A stretch of 64,000 nt of DNA from Sinomicrobium kalidii (GCF_021183825.1 NZ_CP089211.1:2294001-2358000), one strand, 5' to 3'. Positions 8,376-18,416 are shown, numbered from the stretch's first letter. Program-made: numbers and translations. The notes: generated by a model from the sequence alone, not told the origin.

Positions 8376-11300
8376 TCTTTTTAAAATATTCTTTTACCTT
8401 CTTCCTGTAAATTTGCCGCAAAGGTAATACTTGTCTGTTTAATATCTCCATGCCCTGTAAATATTCCTCAAGCTCCGCATCAATCTCACCTTTTTTACCG
8501 TCGAACCTTTGTTCATTCGTATGGCTTTCTCTTCTTTTTTCTTCACCCTGTTCCATCGCAGCATCCTTCAGTTTTAACAGTTCATGTTTCAGGTTCAACA
8601 TTTTTTTAAGCGTGTTTTCATTTAAACCCGTTCTCAATAATTCATCTTCTACCTTCTCCATCTCTTTCAATAGCCTATTTTTCTTTCCCTGATCGCCATT
8701 GCCCATTTTATCGGACAACTCTTTTTCCAACGCCTGTTTGAGCATTTGTTGCTGTTTATAGATCTCAAACAAGGCTTCAGATTGTTTTTCACCTTCTCCC
8801 TCTTCTCCTTCCCCCTGCTTTTTCTCACCTTCCTCTCCTTTTTCCTCCGACCCCTTCAGTGCATCCTTCATTTGTTGATTCAACTCCTCCTGGCTCTGAA
8901 TAATATCCGGCAGCTGCATTTCATTTTCCCCTTCGCCTTGTCCCATTCCCATGCTCTGCTGTAAATTGTCCAGTATATTTCCGAGCAATGCAGCCAGGTT
9001 ATTGGCAGCTGTAAATGCATATTGCTGACTGGAAGCCCCCCTGTAAATTTCATTTTCGGATAATCTTTCGATAGCCTTGTCCACGTGAAAATGAACATCC
9101 GTAACTTCCTTATTGACCTTTTCCGAAAGTTCAGGTCTGCGCATGGACAATGCAAAAAGACTGTCGTCTATATGCTGAAAAACTTCTTTTAACTGGTGTT
9201 GTTTCCTGATCGTATTCGAAAATGACGGATGATCTTCCCGCATCGCTTCTATCGTTTTCATGAGCCCTTCCTGTTCAAAGGAGAACGCTACCAGGTTTTT
9301 TAATATCTGTCGTAAAACGGCAGCATCTTCCATATCTCCCGAAGCCGAGCCCGATTGCATTGCCGCTTTCATTTGCGCTCCCATCTGCTTCATTTTCTGC
9401 CCCGCGTTCCGTTGCTGTTGCTTTGCTTTCTCAGTGTTGTTCTGCTCCAGGTTTTCCAGGGATTTTTTCTGCTCTTCAGAAACCGACTGTTCTTCTTTTT
9501 CATCCCTTCCCAGATCCATCGGCTTTTTTAAATCCCGGTTCTCCTTTTCCAGATCTTCCGCTTCCTCCCTGAATTTTTCAAATTCTTTATTCAGGTCTTC
9601 CTGCTTTTCAGCAGTGTTCTCTTTCTCTTCCTTATTCGATAACGCTTCCTGATCTTTCCCCAATCGTTCCAGTTCGCGACGCAATCGCTCTGCATTTTGA
9701 GTTACGTAATAGCGCTTGGTGAGTTCCAGTACCTGTTCCAGGTTCCGTTTGTTATTCTGGTGCGATTTGGATAATTTTTCCAGTCGTCTGGCCATATCCT
9801 CCCTATCGATTTTATCGGCCACTTTTTTCAATTCTTCAAGGAGTTTTTCATTTTTCTTTATTTCCTCCTTTTGCCGCTCCAACCGTTCTTCCAGCAACTT
9901 TTTCCGTGCGTCATCCTCTTCTTCCCCGGGTGCTTCTTTTAAATGTTCATTCAGTTCTTCTGTAAAGCGTTGCATGGTTTTCTCCTGCTGGATCTGCCTG
10001 TTGATAAAATCTGAAATCCGCTCCCGGTCATTAAACGATTTCTCTTCTTTCTCCATGTTCAGCGTATTAATGTCTTTCAATTCCTTCCGCTGTTCTTCCA
10101 TTTCCCCTAATGACCTCTCCAGCGACCGGATGGCTCCGCGCTGTTGTTCCAGTTGTTCCCGTTCAATTTCTTCCCTGGTCCGCACACGATATGTAAACAA
10201 GCCCGACTTGCTTGCCTTTCCTCCACGAAGGGCATCGTTGTCCTTCACTTCAAAGTACAGTACATAATTGGTCCCTTCCTCCAGCGTTAAATCCCCGGGA
10301 AACACATCGATAAACCGCGCTACATTCCCGGAGGTATTGATATTGATTTTCTTTCCTTTTCTTTGTTCTTCCTTATCCTCCGGGTAATAGACCATTCTCA
10401 GATTACTGAATCCATAATCATCCGAAACCTGGCCTACAAAATCCGTACGCTCCACAGAAAGCGAATCACTGACTTCCTTAACTTCTATTTCGGGATATTC
10501 ATCTTTTACAACCACTATACCAAAACCCAGAGATTCGTAATCCGGCAAATCGGCATTTCCGGTCGTAATTTCATATTCGGTATCCCGGAACACGGGAACG
10601 GACCATTGAAATTCGGCATTGTTCCCATTTCTCGAAACCTCATCAAAAACAGCCGTTGAATCGGCGGAAATCCAATTCACTTTTCCGGCATTTTTTGTCC
10701 GGAGCTTCCATGTTATCCTCGTACCTTCCGGCACGGTAGCATTCCCCGTCCCCGTAAGCGTATCGCTACTCATTTTCAAATAAGCCGGATAATCCAGGTA
10801 CATTTCAAAAGCCGTCATGGCCGGTGCATTCAAAATTTCCAAGCGATACGGGCGCGAACGTACGTCATTCGCCATGAGGTAAAAATCAACACTCCCGTCG
10901 GGCCGCTTAAAAACATAGCTGAAATTGCCCGGGCCTTCGTTCTGCATAAAATAGGTTTCTTCATCATACTGGATGGTCACATCCTCCGGTATTACTTCTC
11001 CCGTTGTCCTGACCTCTATTTTAAAAGGTTTTCCCTCAATTCCGCTCAACGTATTATTCACTACGAAAAACTGAAACGGCGCCGGCGGTTCATATGCCGA
11101 ACGATAATGTACCACACGTTCATAACTATCTGAAAACCAATTAATATTACCACTAACCCATACTAAAAAAATAATAATTACCGGGATCAGGGCATATTTT
11201 GCATAGCGCATGTTCTTTTTAATATCTACGGCAATATGGAAGGGAAACGGCCGTAATTCCTCCGACTTTTGTTCTATACTTGCAACCAAAAGTTCGTTCT

Positions 11301-11700
11301 TTTCATTTCCCCCGTTCAAACCATCGCCCGAAAGTTGCAATACGTTCAACAGTTTATCCCCTATTTCCGGGAAATGGTTACCAATGATCCCGGAGGCCTC
11401 CGTGTAATCAATTCCCTTTTGAATACGCAGTAACCTAAACACCGGAACGGCGATAAAACGGTATAAAAGGAAAATAGCTCCCCCGAGAAACAACCAGAAC
11501 AATACCGCCCTTCCCGTACTGTTAAGCCACAGGAAATGTTCCAAGAGCAACATGACTATGAGATAAAGCAATCCGATGGCCGTGAACAGTAAAACCCCTT
11601 TTATAAGTTCATTTACATAGTATTTTCTTATAAAAATTTCAAGTTTTTGTTTTACGATATCAAAACCCTGTATTTTTCTTCTTCCTGTATCCGGTAGCAT
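8368..11700 (-). CDS. DUF4175 family membrane / coiled-coil protein
   Basis: A very long (1110-residue) protein. It begins with an N-terminal membrane region: two helices within residues 35-95, and a third at about 170-187 (YALIPVIIIFLVWVSG). Residues 200-500 are beta-rich extracytoplasmic sequence of immunoglobulin-like character. From residue 510 to the end it is almost entirely charged coiled coil, rich in Glu, Lys, Gln and Met, including a Gln/Gly/Met-rich stretch near residue 930 and an EKGEEGEKKQGEGEEGEGEK-type low-complexity segment. This architecture is that of DUF4175, common in Bacteroidota and often next to ybeY. The function is unknown; a scaffold role is plausible but only inferred. 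The low-complexity region explains long spurious open frames on the opposite strand. Confidence 0.8.
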   Translation of the reverse strand: MLPDTGRRKIQGFDIVKQKLEIFIRKYYVNELIKGVLLFTAIGLLYLIVMLLLEHFLWLNSTGRAVLFWLFLGGAIFLLYRFIAVPVFRLLRIQKGIDYTEASGIIGNHFPEIGDKLLNVLQLSGDGLNGGNEKNELLVASIEQKSEELRPFPFHIAVDIKKNMRYAKYALIPVIIIFLVWVSGNINWFSDSYERVVHYRSAYEPPAPFQFFVVNNTLSGIEGKPFKIEVRTTGEVIPEDVTIQYDEETYFMQNEGPGNFSYVFKRPDGSVDFYLMANDVRSRPYRLEILNAPAMTAFEMYLDYPAYLKMSSDTLTGTGNATVPEGTRITWKLRTKNAGKVNWISADSTAVFDEVSRNGNNAEFQWSVPVFRDTEYEITTGNADLPDYESLGFGIVVVKDEYPEIEVKEVSDSLSVERTDFVGQVSDDYGFSNLRMVYYPEDKEEQRKGKKININTSGNVARFIDVFPGDLTLEEGTNYVLYFEVKDNDALRGGKASKSGLFTYRVRTREEIEREQLEQQRGAIRSLERSLGEMEEQRKELKDINTLNMEKEEKSFNDRERISDFINRQIQQEKTMQRFTEELNEHLKEAPGEEEDDARKKLLEERLERQKEEIKKNEKLLEELKKVADKIDREDMARRLEKLSKSHQNNKRNLEQVLELTKRYYVTQNAERLRRELERLGKDQEALSNKEEKENTAEKQEDLNKEFEKFREEAEDLEKENRDLKKPMDLGRDEKEEQSVSEEQKKSLENLEQNNTEKAKQQQRNAGQKMKQMGAQMKAAMQSGSASGDMEDAAVLRQILKNLVAFSFEQEGLMKTIEAMREDHPSFSNTIRKQHQLKEVFQHIDDSLFALSMRRPELSEKVNKEVTDVHFHVDKAIERLSENEIYRGASSQQYAFTAANNLAALLGNILDNLQQSMGMGQGEGENEMQLPDIIQSQEELNQQMKDALKGSEEKGEEGEKKQGEGEEGEGEKQSEALFEIYKQQQMLKQALEKELSDKMGNGDQGKKNRLLKEMEKVEDELLRTGLNENTLKKMLNLKHELLKLKDAAMEQGEEKRRESHTNEQRFDGKKGEIDAELEEYLQGMEILNRQVLPLRQIYRKKVKEYFKKND

Positions 11701-11821
11701 TATTCTTCCGTTTTAAACTTCCATTCGTTATAACCTATAAAGTTACAATTTTTTCTAATTCACAAACAGCGATTTGCGGCTTGTGGAGAAACCCTTAAAT
11801 TTGCTTCACAAAAAGGAGAGC

Positions 11822-13336
11822 ATGACAAAAAAAGTTCGCGTACGTTTTGCGCCCAGTCCTACCGGGCCTTTACACATAGGAGGTGTTCGCACCGCATTAT
11901 TCAATTATCTGTTTGCCAAAAAAAACGGGGGTGATTTTATCCTGAGGATCGAAGACACCGACCAGAACCGCTATGTGGAAGGGGCCGAAGATTACATCGC
12001 AGCGTCCCTGAACTGGTGTGGCATCCCATTCGACGAAGGTATTGGCAAAGACAAGGGTTTTGGTCCTTACCGGCAGAGCGAACGCAAACACCTTTATAAA
12101 AATTACGCCGATCAGCTCATTGAAAACGGCATGGCTTACTACGCCTTTGATACGGCTGAAGAACTTGATGCTCACAGAAAAGAACACGAAAAGAACGGAA
12201 AAACCTTTATTTACAACTGGCACAACCGTCAGAAATTAAAAAATTCACTTTCCCTCCCTCCCGAAGATGTACAGACCAGACTCCGGGCCGGGGAAGATTA
12301 TGTCATACGCTTCAAATCGCCCCAGGATGAAAGCCTGAAGCTGAAAGACATCGTACGCGGCGAAATTACGGTAGACACCAATATCCTCGACGACAAAGTG
12401 CTCTTTAAAAGTGATGGTATGCCCACCTATCACCTGGCCAACATCGTAGACGATCACCTGATGGAAATCACCCATGTGATCCGCGGCGAAGAATGGCTGC
12501 CTTCGCTGGCACTTCATGTACTCCTTTACCGGGCTTTCGGTTGGGACAGTCCGCAATTTGCCCATTTGCCCCTTATCCTCAAGCCTACAGGAAAGGGAAA
12601 ACTGAGCAAAAGGGATGGTGACAAGCTGGGGTTCCCCGTATTTCCGCTGGAATGGAAAGACCCGGCATCAGGCGATGTTTCACGTGGATACCGCGAAGAA
12701 GGATATTTTCCCGAGGCTGTTGTAAACTTTCTTGCTCTCCTCGGATGGAACCCGGGCACCGACCAGGAAATATTCAGCAAGGAAGAACTCATCAGGGCTT
12801 TTGACCTGGAAAGGGTCCATAAATCCGGTGCGCGATTTGACCCGGAAAAGATAAAATGGTTCAACCATCACTATCTCCAGGAAAAGGACGATAACATCCT
12901 GAGTGCGGCCTTCGGAGAACTGTTGCAACAAAAGGGAATAGACACTGCCCTTCCCCTGCCAAAAATAGTTTCGCTGGTCAAAGAAAGAGCCACCTTTATC
13001 GCCGACCTGTGGGAACAAACGTCATTCTTTTTCGAAGCTCCGTCGTCCTACAATGAAAAAGCGGTTAAAAAACAATGGAAGGAAAAGACCGCTGATATTA
13101 TAAAACAACTTATACCTGTACTGGAAAATGTTACCGATTTTTCTTCTGCAACTACAGAAGAAACGGTCAAGACCTGGATAGGTGAAAACGGGTTCGGGTT
13201 CGGACAGGTAATGCCTCCTTTACGGCTTGCCCTGGTAGGCGAAATGAAAGGGCCCCATATTTTTGATATTACCGAGATACTGGGCAAGGAAGAATCCATA
13301 GCCCGTATCAGAAAAGCCATTGATACCCTCGGATAA
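11822..13336 (+). CDS. gltX: Glutamate--tRNA ligase
   Basis: Class I aminoacyl-tRNA synthetase of 504 residues that charges tRNA-Glu in the cytoplasm. The start is set at MTKKVRVRFAPSPTGPLHIG; 16 more upstream codons are open but lack family character. The HIGH motif is HIGG in PTGPLHIGGVRTALFN (residues 9-24), and the KMSKS-equivalent is KLSKRDGD near residue 260. The C-terminal anticodon-binding helical domain is present (GFGFGQVMPPLRLALVG). A clear terminator follows. A parS-like 16-mer lies inside the gene at 12,676. The window also holds glnS, so Gln-tRNA-Gln is probably made directly rather than by amidation. Confidence 0.97.
   Translation: MTKKVRVRFAPSPTGPLHIGGVRTALFNYLFAKKNGGDFILRIEDTDQNRYVEGAEDYIAASLNWCGIPFDEGIGKDKGFGPYRQSERKHLYKNYADQLIENGMAYYAFDTAEELDAHRKEHEKNGKTFIYNWHNRQKLKNSLSLPPEDVQTRLRAGEDYVIRFKSPQDESLKLKDIVRGEITVDTNILDDKVLFKSDGMPTYHLANIVDDHLMEITHVIRGEEWLPSLALHVLLYRAFGWDSPQFAHLPLILKPTGKGKLSKRDGDKLGFPVFPLEWKDPASGDVSRGYREEGYFPEAVVNFLALLGWNPGTDQEIFSKEELIRAFDLERVHKSGARFDPEKIKWFNHHYLQEKDDNILSAAFGELLQQKGIDTALPLPKIVSLVKERATFIADLWEQTSFFFEAPSSYNEKAVKKQWKEKTADIIKQLIPVLENVTDFSSATTEETVKTWIGENGFGFGQVMPPLRLALVGEMKGPHIFDITEILGKEESIARIRKAIDTLG
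12676..12691. promoter_or_regulatory. Weak parS-like sequence inside gltX
   Basis: TGTTTCACGTGGATAC keeps the left arm and core of parS but has mismatches in the right arm. It encodes part of DVSRGYR. It is listed because it falls in the same 7-kb span as the three better sites. Confidence 0.3.
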
Positions 13337-13373
13337 TTCCCGGGTATTCCATTAACATATTTCTACCTTCATA

Positions 13374-13408
13374 AACCTCACAGATAAAAGAACCTGTGAG
13401 GTTTTTTT
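13374..13408 (+). terminator. Rho-independent terminator after gltX
   Basis: A perfect 10-bp stem AACCTCACAG/CTGTGAGGTT with a 10-base loop, followed by seven T residues, lies 37 bases after the gltX stop. Confidence 0.9.
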
Positions 13409-13449
13409 GCGTATATTCACCAAACAATTAATCTTTTAAAACAAATCCC

Positions 13450-14406
13450 ATGAGTTACATTCTTTACCCGGTGATATTCTTCGGACTAATCATCCTGATT
13501 TCGGCCTTTTTTGTGGTAAAACAACAAACAGCGGCCATTGTAGAACGTTTCGGGCGTTTTGAGAGTATCCGGCACTCGGGCTTACAATTAAAAATTCCGA
13601 TTGTCGATCGCATTGCAGGAAAACTTAGCCTTAAGATACAGCAACTGGATGTTATTGTAGAAACCAAAACGCGGGACGATGTTTTTGTAAAACTGAAAGT
13701 TTCCGTCCAATATGTCGTTATCCGTGAAAAAGTTTACGAAGCCTTTTACAAACTCGAATATCCGCACGACCAGATCACCAGTTATGTGTTTGATGTGGTC
13801 CGTGCCGAAGTTCCCAAAATGAAACTCGACGATGTCTTTGTCAGAAAGAACGATATCGCCGATGCCGTAAAAGGAGAACTGCAGGAAGCCATGCTCGATT
13901 ATGGTTACGACATTATTAAGACCCTGGTTACCGATATTGATCCGGACTCTCAGGTAAAAGCAGCCATGAACCGCATCAACGCCGCAGAACGTCAAAAAAT
14001 AGCCGCCCAGTTCGACGGCGATGCCGAACGTATACGGATTGTTGAAAAAGCCAAGGCCGAAGCCGAAAGTAAACGCCTGCAGGGACAGGGTATTGCCGAT
14101 CAGCGCAGGGAAATCGCCAGAGGACTGGAAGAGTCTGTCGAAGTACTGAACAAGGTAGGTATAAATTCCCAGGAAGCTTCCGCACTTATTGTTGTTACAC
14201 AACACTACGATACCCTGCAATCCATCGGTGAAGAAACCAACAGCAATCTTATCCTCCTGCCCAATTCGCCGCAAGCGGGAACAGATATGCTGAACAATAT
14301 GGTAGCGGCATTTACCACCAGCAATCAACTTGGTGAATCCATGAAAAAGCAAGCCAAAGCCAAAGGAAAGGACAAAGGAAAAGACAAAACCGAAGATGCA
14401 CAGTGA
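13450..14406 (+). CDS. SPFH (stomatin/prohibitin/flotillin) domain membrane protein
   Basis: A 318-residue protein of the stomatin/HflK-like group. The N-terminal helix (residues 3-22, ILYPVIFFGLIILISAFFVV) anchors it in the inner membrane. The SPFH domain follows (AIVERFGRFESI through residue 180). A helical region with alternating Ala and Glu (AAERQKIAAQFDGDAERIR, residues 178-225) promotes oligomers. The C-terminus is a Lys/Gly/Asp-rich tail (AKGKDKGKDK). Family members build ring-like membrane assemblies that organise lipid microdomains or regulate proteases. No NfeD-type partner is adjacent, so the partner is unknown. It appears monocistronic after the gltX terminator. Confidence 0.88.
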   Translation: MSYILYPVIFFGLIILISAFFVVKQQTAAIVERFGRFESIRHSGLQLKIPIVDRIAGKLSLKIQQLDVIVETKTRDDVFVKLKVSVQYVVIREKVYEAFYKLEYPHDQITSYVFDVVRAEVPKMKLDDVFVRKNDIADAVKGELQEAMLDYGYDIIKTLVTDIDPDSQVKAAMNRINAAERQKIAAQFDGDAERIRIVEKAKAEAESKRLQGQGIADQRREIARGLEESVEVLNKVGINSQEASALIVVTQHYDTLQSIGEETNSNLILLPNSPQAGTDMLNNMVAAFTTSNQLGESMKKQAKAKGKDKGKDKTEDAQ

Positions 14407-14623
14407 TTACGGTCAAAAAATAAAAATAAAGGCGTTTAACGGTGTTTTGAACAGAAAAGAAAGTCTGTCTCACACTAAAAATAATCCTTGCTTAAATCTC
14501 ATTTCAGAAGGTCGTTTTTAATTGTAAAAAATGATATTTAATCAGTTTACCATAATTATTTTAAATAATAGTAAAACCATATGCGTTTAATAAAAAGTAT
14601 AGATTTATTAAATATTCTCTATC

Positions 14624-15043
14624 ATGCAAAATTCCTTTTTTGTTTCGACAGATAAATCAAAACTCGATATCGACCTCATTGAAGATTTTCTGAAAAACAA
14701 ATCGTACTGGGCAAAGGGCCGGAACCGGAATATTATAGAAAAATCAATTGCCAATTCCCTTTGTTTCGGTATCTATACCCGGGAAGAAAAGCAGGTGGGT
14801 TTTGCCCGTATTGTCACAGATTATGCCGTATTTGCCTGGGTTATGGATGTATTTATCACAGATGATTACAGAAAAAACGGCCTGGGTAAATTGCTCATGG
14901 AACACATTGTGCAACACCCCGAACTCCGGGAAGTGGAAAAATGGGGATTAAAAACACTGGATGCACACACATTATACAAAAAGTTCGGATTTCATAATAC
15001 TACGCAATCCGAACTTATCATGGAAAAGATTGTTTTAACTTAG
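14624..15043 (+). CDS. GNAT family N-acetyltransferase
   Basis: A 139-residue GNAT acetyltransferase. The acetyl-CoA-binding motif A is near residues 72-92 (VMDVFITDDYRKNGLGKLLM), where the R/Q-x-x-G-x-G/A element reads RKNGLGK. The C-terminal LYKKFGFHN is the usual motif-B strand-helix end. The substrate is unknown; related small GNATs acetylate small amines or peptides. It is preceded by an AT-rich 217-base gap and is convergent with glnS. Confidence 0.85.
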   Translation: MQNSFFVSTDKSKLDIDLIEDFLKNKSYWAKGRNRNIIEKSIANSLCFGIYTREEKQVGFARIVTDYAVFAWVMDVFITDDYRKNGLGKLLMEHIVQHPELREVEKWGLKTLDAHTLYKKFGFHNTTQSELIMEKIVLT

Positions 15044-15054
15044 GCAGAAAAGTT

Positions 15055-16740
15055 TTATTTCTTGTCCTGTAATTTTGCCCAGGTATCCCTTAAACCCACG
15101 GTTTTGTTAAATACCGGCTTACCGGGTTCCGAATCCCTGTCCACACAAAAATACCCCAGCCGCTGAAACTGGTATCGTTCCCCTTCGGATACCTCTTTTA
15201 ATGAAGGTTCCGCATAACCTGTAGTAACATTCAGTGAATCGGGGTTTATAAACTCCATGTAATCCTTGTCCTTATGACCGTCCGGTTCCGGGTCGGTAAA
15301 CAACCTGTCATACACGCGTATTTCTGCTTCTACGGCATGTTTTACAGCTACCCAATGCAATGTACCCTTTACTTTTCGCATGCTCTCCTCCGTGCCGCTA
15401 CCGCTTTTGCTAAGCGGGTCGTAAGTACAATGTATTTCGGTTATATTTCCCTCACTATCTTTCACACAGTCTTCAGCCTTGATGATATACGCATTTTTAA
15501 GGCGTACTTCCCCGCCCAGTTTCAAACGGAAAAATTTTCTGTTGGCCTGTTCCCGGAAGTCTTCCCTTTCAATGTAGATCTCCCTGGAAAAAGGGATTTT
15601 CCTGTGTCCCGCACTTTCATCTTCCGGGTTGTTCTCGGCATCCAGCCATTCTTTTTCGCCATCAGGATAATTAGTGATCACGACTTTTACCGGGTTCAGT
15701 ACCGCCATTACACGGGGTGCCTTTTTATTCAGGTCCTCCCTTACACAAAACTCGAGCAGTGAAACATCGATAAGGTTTTCACGCTTCGCTATTCCGATGG
15801 TTTTTGCAAAATTACGAATTGAAGCAGCCGTATATCCCCTTCTTCGCAACCCGGAAATCGTGGGCATCCTGGGATCGTCCCAACCGTTTACTATTCCTTC
15901 CTTAACCAGTTGCAGCAATTTTCGCTTGCTCACCACGGTATGACTGAGATTTCTCCGGGCAAATTCGCGCTGTTTGGGTTTCACCCTGCCTTCTTCATAA
16001 ACATTGTCCAGGAACCATTCATACAATTCCCGGTGCATGGCAAATTCCAATGTACAGAACGAATGGGAAACTTCTTCTATATAATCGCTTTCACCATGTG
16101 TCCAGTCATACAAGGGATATATGGGCCAGTCATTGCCTGTTCTGTGATGATCTTTATGCAGTATGCGATACATCACGGGGTCCCGCATCAACATGTTTGA
16201 AGAGGCCATATCTATTTTTGCACGCAATACATGCGATCCGGATTCGAACTCTCCCTTGCGCATCCGTTCAAAGAGATCGAGGTTTTCTTCTACCGAACGA
16301 TTTCGATTCGGGCTGTCTTCCCCGGGTCTTGTGGGTGTTCCTTTCTGGGCCGCTATAGCTTCCGAAGTCTGGTTGTCAACATAAGCCTTCCCCTTTTTTA
16401 TAAGTTCTACTGCCCAGTCGTACAACTGCTGAAAATAATCGGAAGCATAACATTCCTGATCCCATTCATATCCCAGCCATTCCACATCCCTTTTAATGGC
16501 ATCCACATATTCCTGTTCCTCTTTTTCCGGATTGGTATCGTCAAACCTCAGGTTTACCGGGGCATTGTAATCCAGTCCGAGCCCGAAGTTCAGGCATATG
16601 GAACTGGCATGTCCTATATGCAGATAACCATTGGGTTCGGGTGGGAAACGAAACCTCAACTTTCCCCTGGGAAAACCACCGTTAATATCTTCCTCAATAA
16701 TATGCTCTATAAAATTAAGTGATCGCTCTTTTTCCGACAT
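15055..16740 (-). CDS. glnS: Glutamine--tRNA ligase
   Basis: A 561-residue class I synthetase that charges tRNA-Gln. The start is placed at [18 protein letters not shown], which matches the GlnRS N-terminus; 58 upstream codons are open but non-homologous in character. The HIGH motif is HIGHA in [14 protein letters not shown], and the KMSKS equivalent is [10 protein letters not shown]. The C-terminal beta-barrel anticodon domain is complete and ends near [11 protein letters not shown]. Of eukaryotic-like origin in bacteria, glnS is common in Bacteroidota. It is divergent from folB; the gap between them holds a GC-rich hairpin. Confidence 0.96.
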   Translation of the reverse strand: MSEKERSLNFIEHIIEEDINGGFPRGKLRFRFPPEPNGYLHIGHASSICLNFGLGLDYNAPVNLRFDDTNPEKEEQEYVDAIKRDVEWLGYEWDQECYASDYFQQLYDWAVELIKKGKAYVDNQTSEAIAAQKGTPTRPGEDSPNRNRSVEENLDLFERMRKGEFESGSHVLRAKIDMASSNMLMRDPVMYRILHKDHHRTGNDWPIYPLYDWTHGESDYIEEVSHSFCTLEFAMHRELYEWFLDNVYEEGRVKPKQREFARRNLSHTVVSKRKLLQLVKEGIVNGWDDPRMPTISGLRRRGYTAASIRNFAKTIGIAKRENLIDVSLLEFCVREDLNKKAPRVMAVLNPVKVVITNYPDGEKEWLDAENNPEDESAGHRKIPFSREIYIEREDFREQANRKFFRLKLGGEVRLKNAYIIKAEDCVKDSEGNITEIHCTYDPLSKSGSGTEESMRKVKGTLHWVAVKHAVEAEIRVYDRLFTDPEPDGHKDKDYMEFINPDSLNVTTGYAEPSLKEVSEGERYQFQRLGYFCVDRDSEPGKPVFNKTVGLRDTWAKLQDKK

Positions 16741-16817
16741 GGTACTTCCTGTTCTTTTGTTGCAAAAATAAGTCAACCTTTTGGAACTTTGTGATGTTGT
16801 GTTGTAAAATGTGGTTA

Positions 16818-16846
16818 ACACCCCCTTGAGAGGGCTCAGGGGGTGT
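16818..16846. repeat. GC-rich hairpin between glnS and folB
   Basis: ACACCCCCT and AGGGGGTGT form a 9-bp stem, with an alternative extended pairing through TGAG/CTCA. It has no T-run on either side and lies in the divergent intergenic region, so it is more likely a mobile or structural repeat than a terminator. Confidence 0.5.
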
Positions 16847-16913
16847 AAGTCCGTCATTACCGCTTTGTCTTTGTCATTAATAGAATTACTTTTGCACTTT
16901 GACAGAATAAACA

Positions 16914-17297
16914 ATGGGAATCATCAAGTTGACAAATATCCGGGTCTATGCTTACCACGGATGCCTGGTGGAAGAAGGAAAAATAGGCAGCGACTATCGT
17001 GTTGATGTTGCCGTACGGGCCAATTTGCAACCTTCGGCCGGGACAGACAGTTTAAGGGATACCGTCGATTATGTGCACATCAACCGTATCGTAAAGGAAG
17101 AGATGGCTATCCGCTCCAAATTACTGGAACATGTATCCAAACGTATCTTGGACCGTATTTTTGAGGAAATCGCTATCGCGGAGGAAGCAACGGTTAAAGT
17201 AGCCAAAATAAACCCTCCCATCGGTGGCAATGTGGAAATGGTTACCATAGAAATGACACTTGAACGCCACAACCACAAACAACAGTCGGAATTGTAA
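16914..17297 (+). CDS. folB: Dihydroneopterin aldolase
   Basis: A 127-residue enzyme of folate synthesis that cleaves dihydroneopterin to 6-hydroxymethyl-dihydropterin and glycolaldehyde. The start [18 protein letters not shown] carries the family YAYHG motif with the conserved active-site Tyr. The middle holds [16 protein letters not shown], and the end holds the conserved [17 protein letters not shown] region. The catalytic Lys of the family corresponds to the Lys of VAKINPP. Length is normal. It lies directly upstream of tRNA-Cys on the same strand. Confidence 0.93.
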   Translation: MGIIKLTNIRVYAYHGCLVEEGKIGSDYRVDVAVRANLQPSAGTDSLRDTVDYVHINRIVKEEMAIRSKLLEHVSKRILDRIFEEIAIAEEATVKVAKINPPIGGNVEMVTIEMTLERHNHKQQSEL

Positions 17298-17330
17298 TAT
17301 CCGACTGCCGAATTAGCCCTCAGAATTTAT

Positions 17331-17359
17331 TTGTTTTAAAAAATAAATTAGTAGATTTG
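17331..17359 (+). promoter_or_regulatory. Bacteroidota-type promoter of tRNA-Cys
   Basis: TTG at 17331-17333 and TAGATTTG at 17352-17359 (-7 consensus TAnnTTTG), separated by 18 bases, sit 14 bases before the mature tRNA start. Confidence 0.7.
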
Positions 17360-17373
17360 CCGTCCGTAAGCAT

Positions 17374-17444
17374 GGCACCGTGGCCGAGTGGCTAGGCAGA
17401 GGTCTGCAAAACCTTCTACAGCGGTTCGAATCCGCTCGGTGCCT
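17374..17444 (+). tRNA. tRNA-Cys (GCA)
   Basis: The acceptor stem GGCACCG/CGGTGCC is perfect, with the U73 discriminator typical of tRNA-Cys. The anticodon loop reads CTGCAAA with anticodon GCA, and the T-arm is GCGG-TTCGAAT-CCGC. CCA is not encoded. Confidence 0.95.
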
Positions 17445-17455
17445 CTTCTCTTCGA

Positions 17456-17483
17456 GCATCCTGTATTTCCGGGATGCTTTTTT
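17456..17483 (+). terminator. Rho-independent terminator after tRNA-Cys
   Basis: Stem GCATCC/GGATGC with a 10-base loop, followed by six T residues, 12 bases after the tRNA. Confidence 0.85.
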
Positions 17484-17504
17484 AGTATCAATCCTAAAAG
17501 TTGT

Positions 17505-17717
17505 GGGCATTGTTGGGGTTCAGACGGAAGACAGCAGGACATAAGAAGTATGACTTACAATTTATGAAATAGCTCCTTTTTGTTTACAGGGTTTGTTAAC
17601 TGACTAAAGTGCAACTTCATTGGCCGTCAAAACCGCTATTACAGCGTGATTTGTTTTTGTGAATTTAAGAAAGACAGGAAACAAGCGAAAACCCCACAAC
17701 CTTTGATCCTGATCCCT
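17505..17717. repeat. Dispersed repeat, copy A
   Basis: This non-coding stretch shares three aligned blocks with 37,007-37,343. They are a block around TTGTGGGCATTGTTGGGGTT...GACAGCAGG, a middle block AAAACCGCTATTACAGCGTG, and an end block of about 32 nearly identical bases (AACAAGCGAAAACCCC through GATCCTGATCC). It lies between tRNA-Cys and the LysE-like gene. The nature of the element is unknown; no protein is encoded. Confidence 0.65.
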
Positions 17718-17720
17718 TTT

Positions 17721-18407
17721 TTATTTATTCCGTATATCCTCTATGGCTTCCTTGATCTTTTTCTTTTCACCGGGAAACAATCCCTGTATAACAAGTGCAA
17801 TGCCAAATACCATAAGAACCACACTTATTACGCGTTTTACCCTGTAAATACGCCATGGTGTGAGCTTGCCTTTCAGTTGTTTGGCCAGCAGTATTTTTAT
17901 ACAATCGATCACGAGATAGGTGATGATAATGGTACTGAAAAAAGTAATGATCCGTTCCGGTTCCATATCCAGTTTAGGCCCGAAAACAATAATTATCCCC
18001 AACCAGAACCCAAGAACGCCAATATTGATAAAATTGAGAAGAAATCCTTTGATAAAAAGAGCAAAATAATTTTTCTTCGGAATAACAAAATCATCCAGGT
18101 TGTCGCTGTTCTTCCGGAAGTCCCTTTTGATCTTTATAAAAGAAATGACGCCGTAACACAGCAATAAACCGCCCCCAAAAATGAAAAGTGCGGGATCGTC
18201 CTTGAGTTTTTCCAGTATCTGACTGGTACTGAAATAGGCTATGAGAATAAACAGGGCATCGCTGGTAACCACACCCAGATCTAAAGATATCCCTGCCCTG
18301 AAGCCTTTAAGTGCACTGGTTTCCAACAGCACAAAAAATACCGGTCCAATAGTAAAAGCCAGTAATACACCCCAGGGAATCGCTGCCAGTATATCCTCTG
18401 TCATCAA
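17721..18407 (-). CDS. LysE/RhtB-type amino-acid exporter family protein
   Basis: A 228-residue inner-membrane protein with about six hydrophobic helices. The LysE signature is at the N-terminus: PWGVLLAFTIGPVFFVLLET, with the conserved GP of helix 1. Two charged cytoplasmic loops (residues 98-116 and 180-190) fit the family. Members export amino acids or related metabolites using the proton gradient; the substrate here is unknown. It is co-directional with, and 9 bases after, the DUF2807 gene, which suggests a small operon. Confidence 0.82.
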   Translation of the reverse strand: MMTEDILAAIPWGVLLAFTIGPVFFVLLETSALKGFRAGISLDLGVVTSDALFILIAYFSTSQILEKLKDDPALFIFGGGLLLCYGVISFIKIKRDFRKNSDNLDDFVIPKKNYFALFIKGFLLNFINIGVLGFWLGIIIVFGPKLDMEPERIITFFSTIIITYLVIDCIKILLAKQLKGKLTPWRIYRVKRVISVVLMVFGIALVIQGLFPGEKKKIKEAIEDIRNK

Positions 18408-18416
18408 AACAACTTT

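Noticed and set aside
9260..10267. Long serine- and phenylalanine-rich open frames on the + strand
   Set aside because: Reverse complement of the Glu/Lys-rich coiled coil of the DUF4175 protein.
17646..18167. A 173-codon open frame on the + strand
   Set aside because: Antisense to the LysE-like gene, with low-complexity Lys/Asn content.
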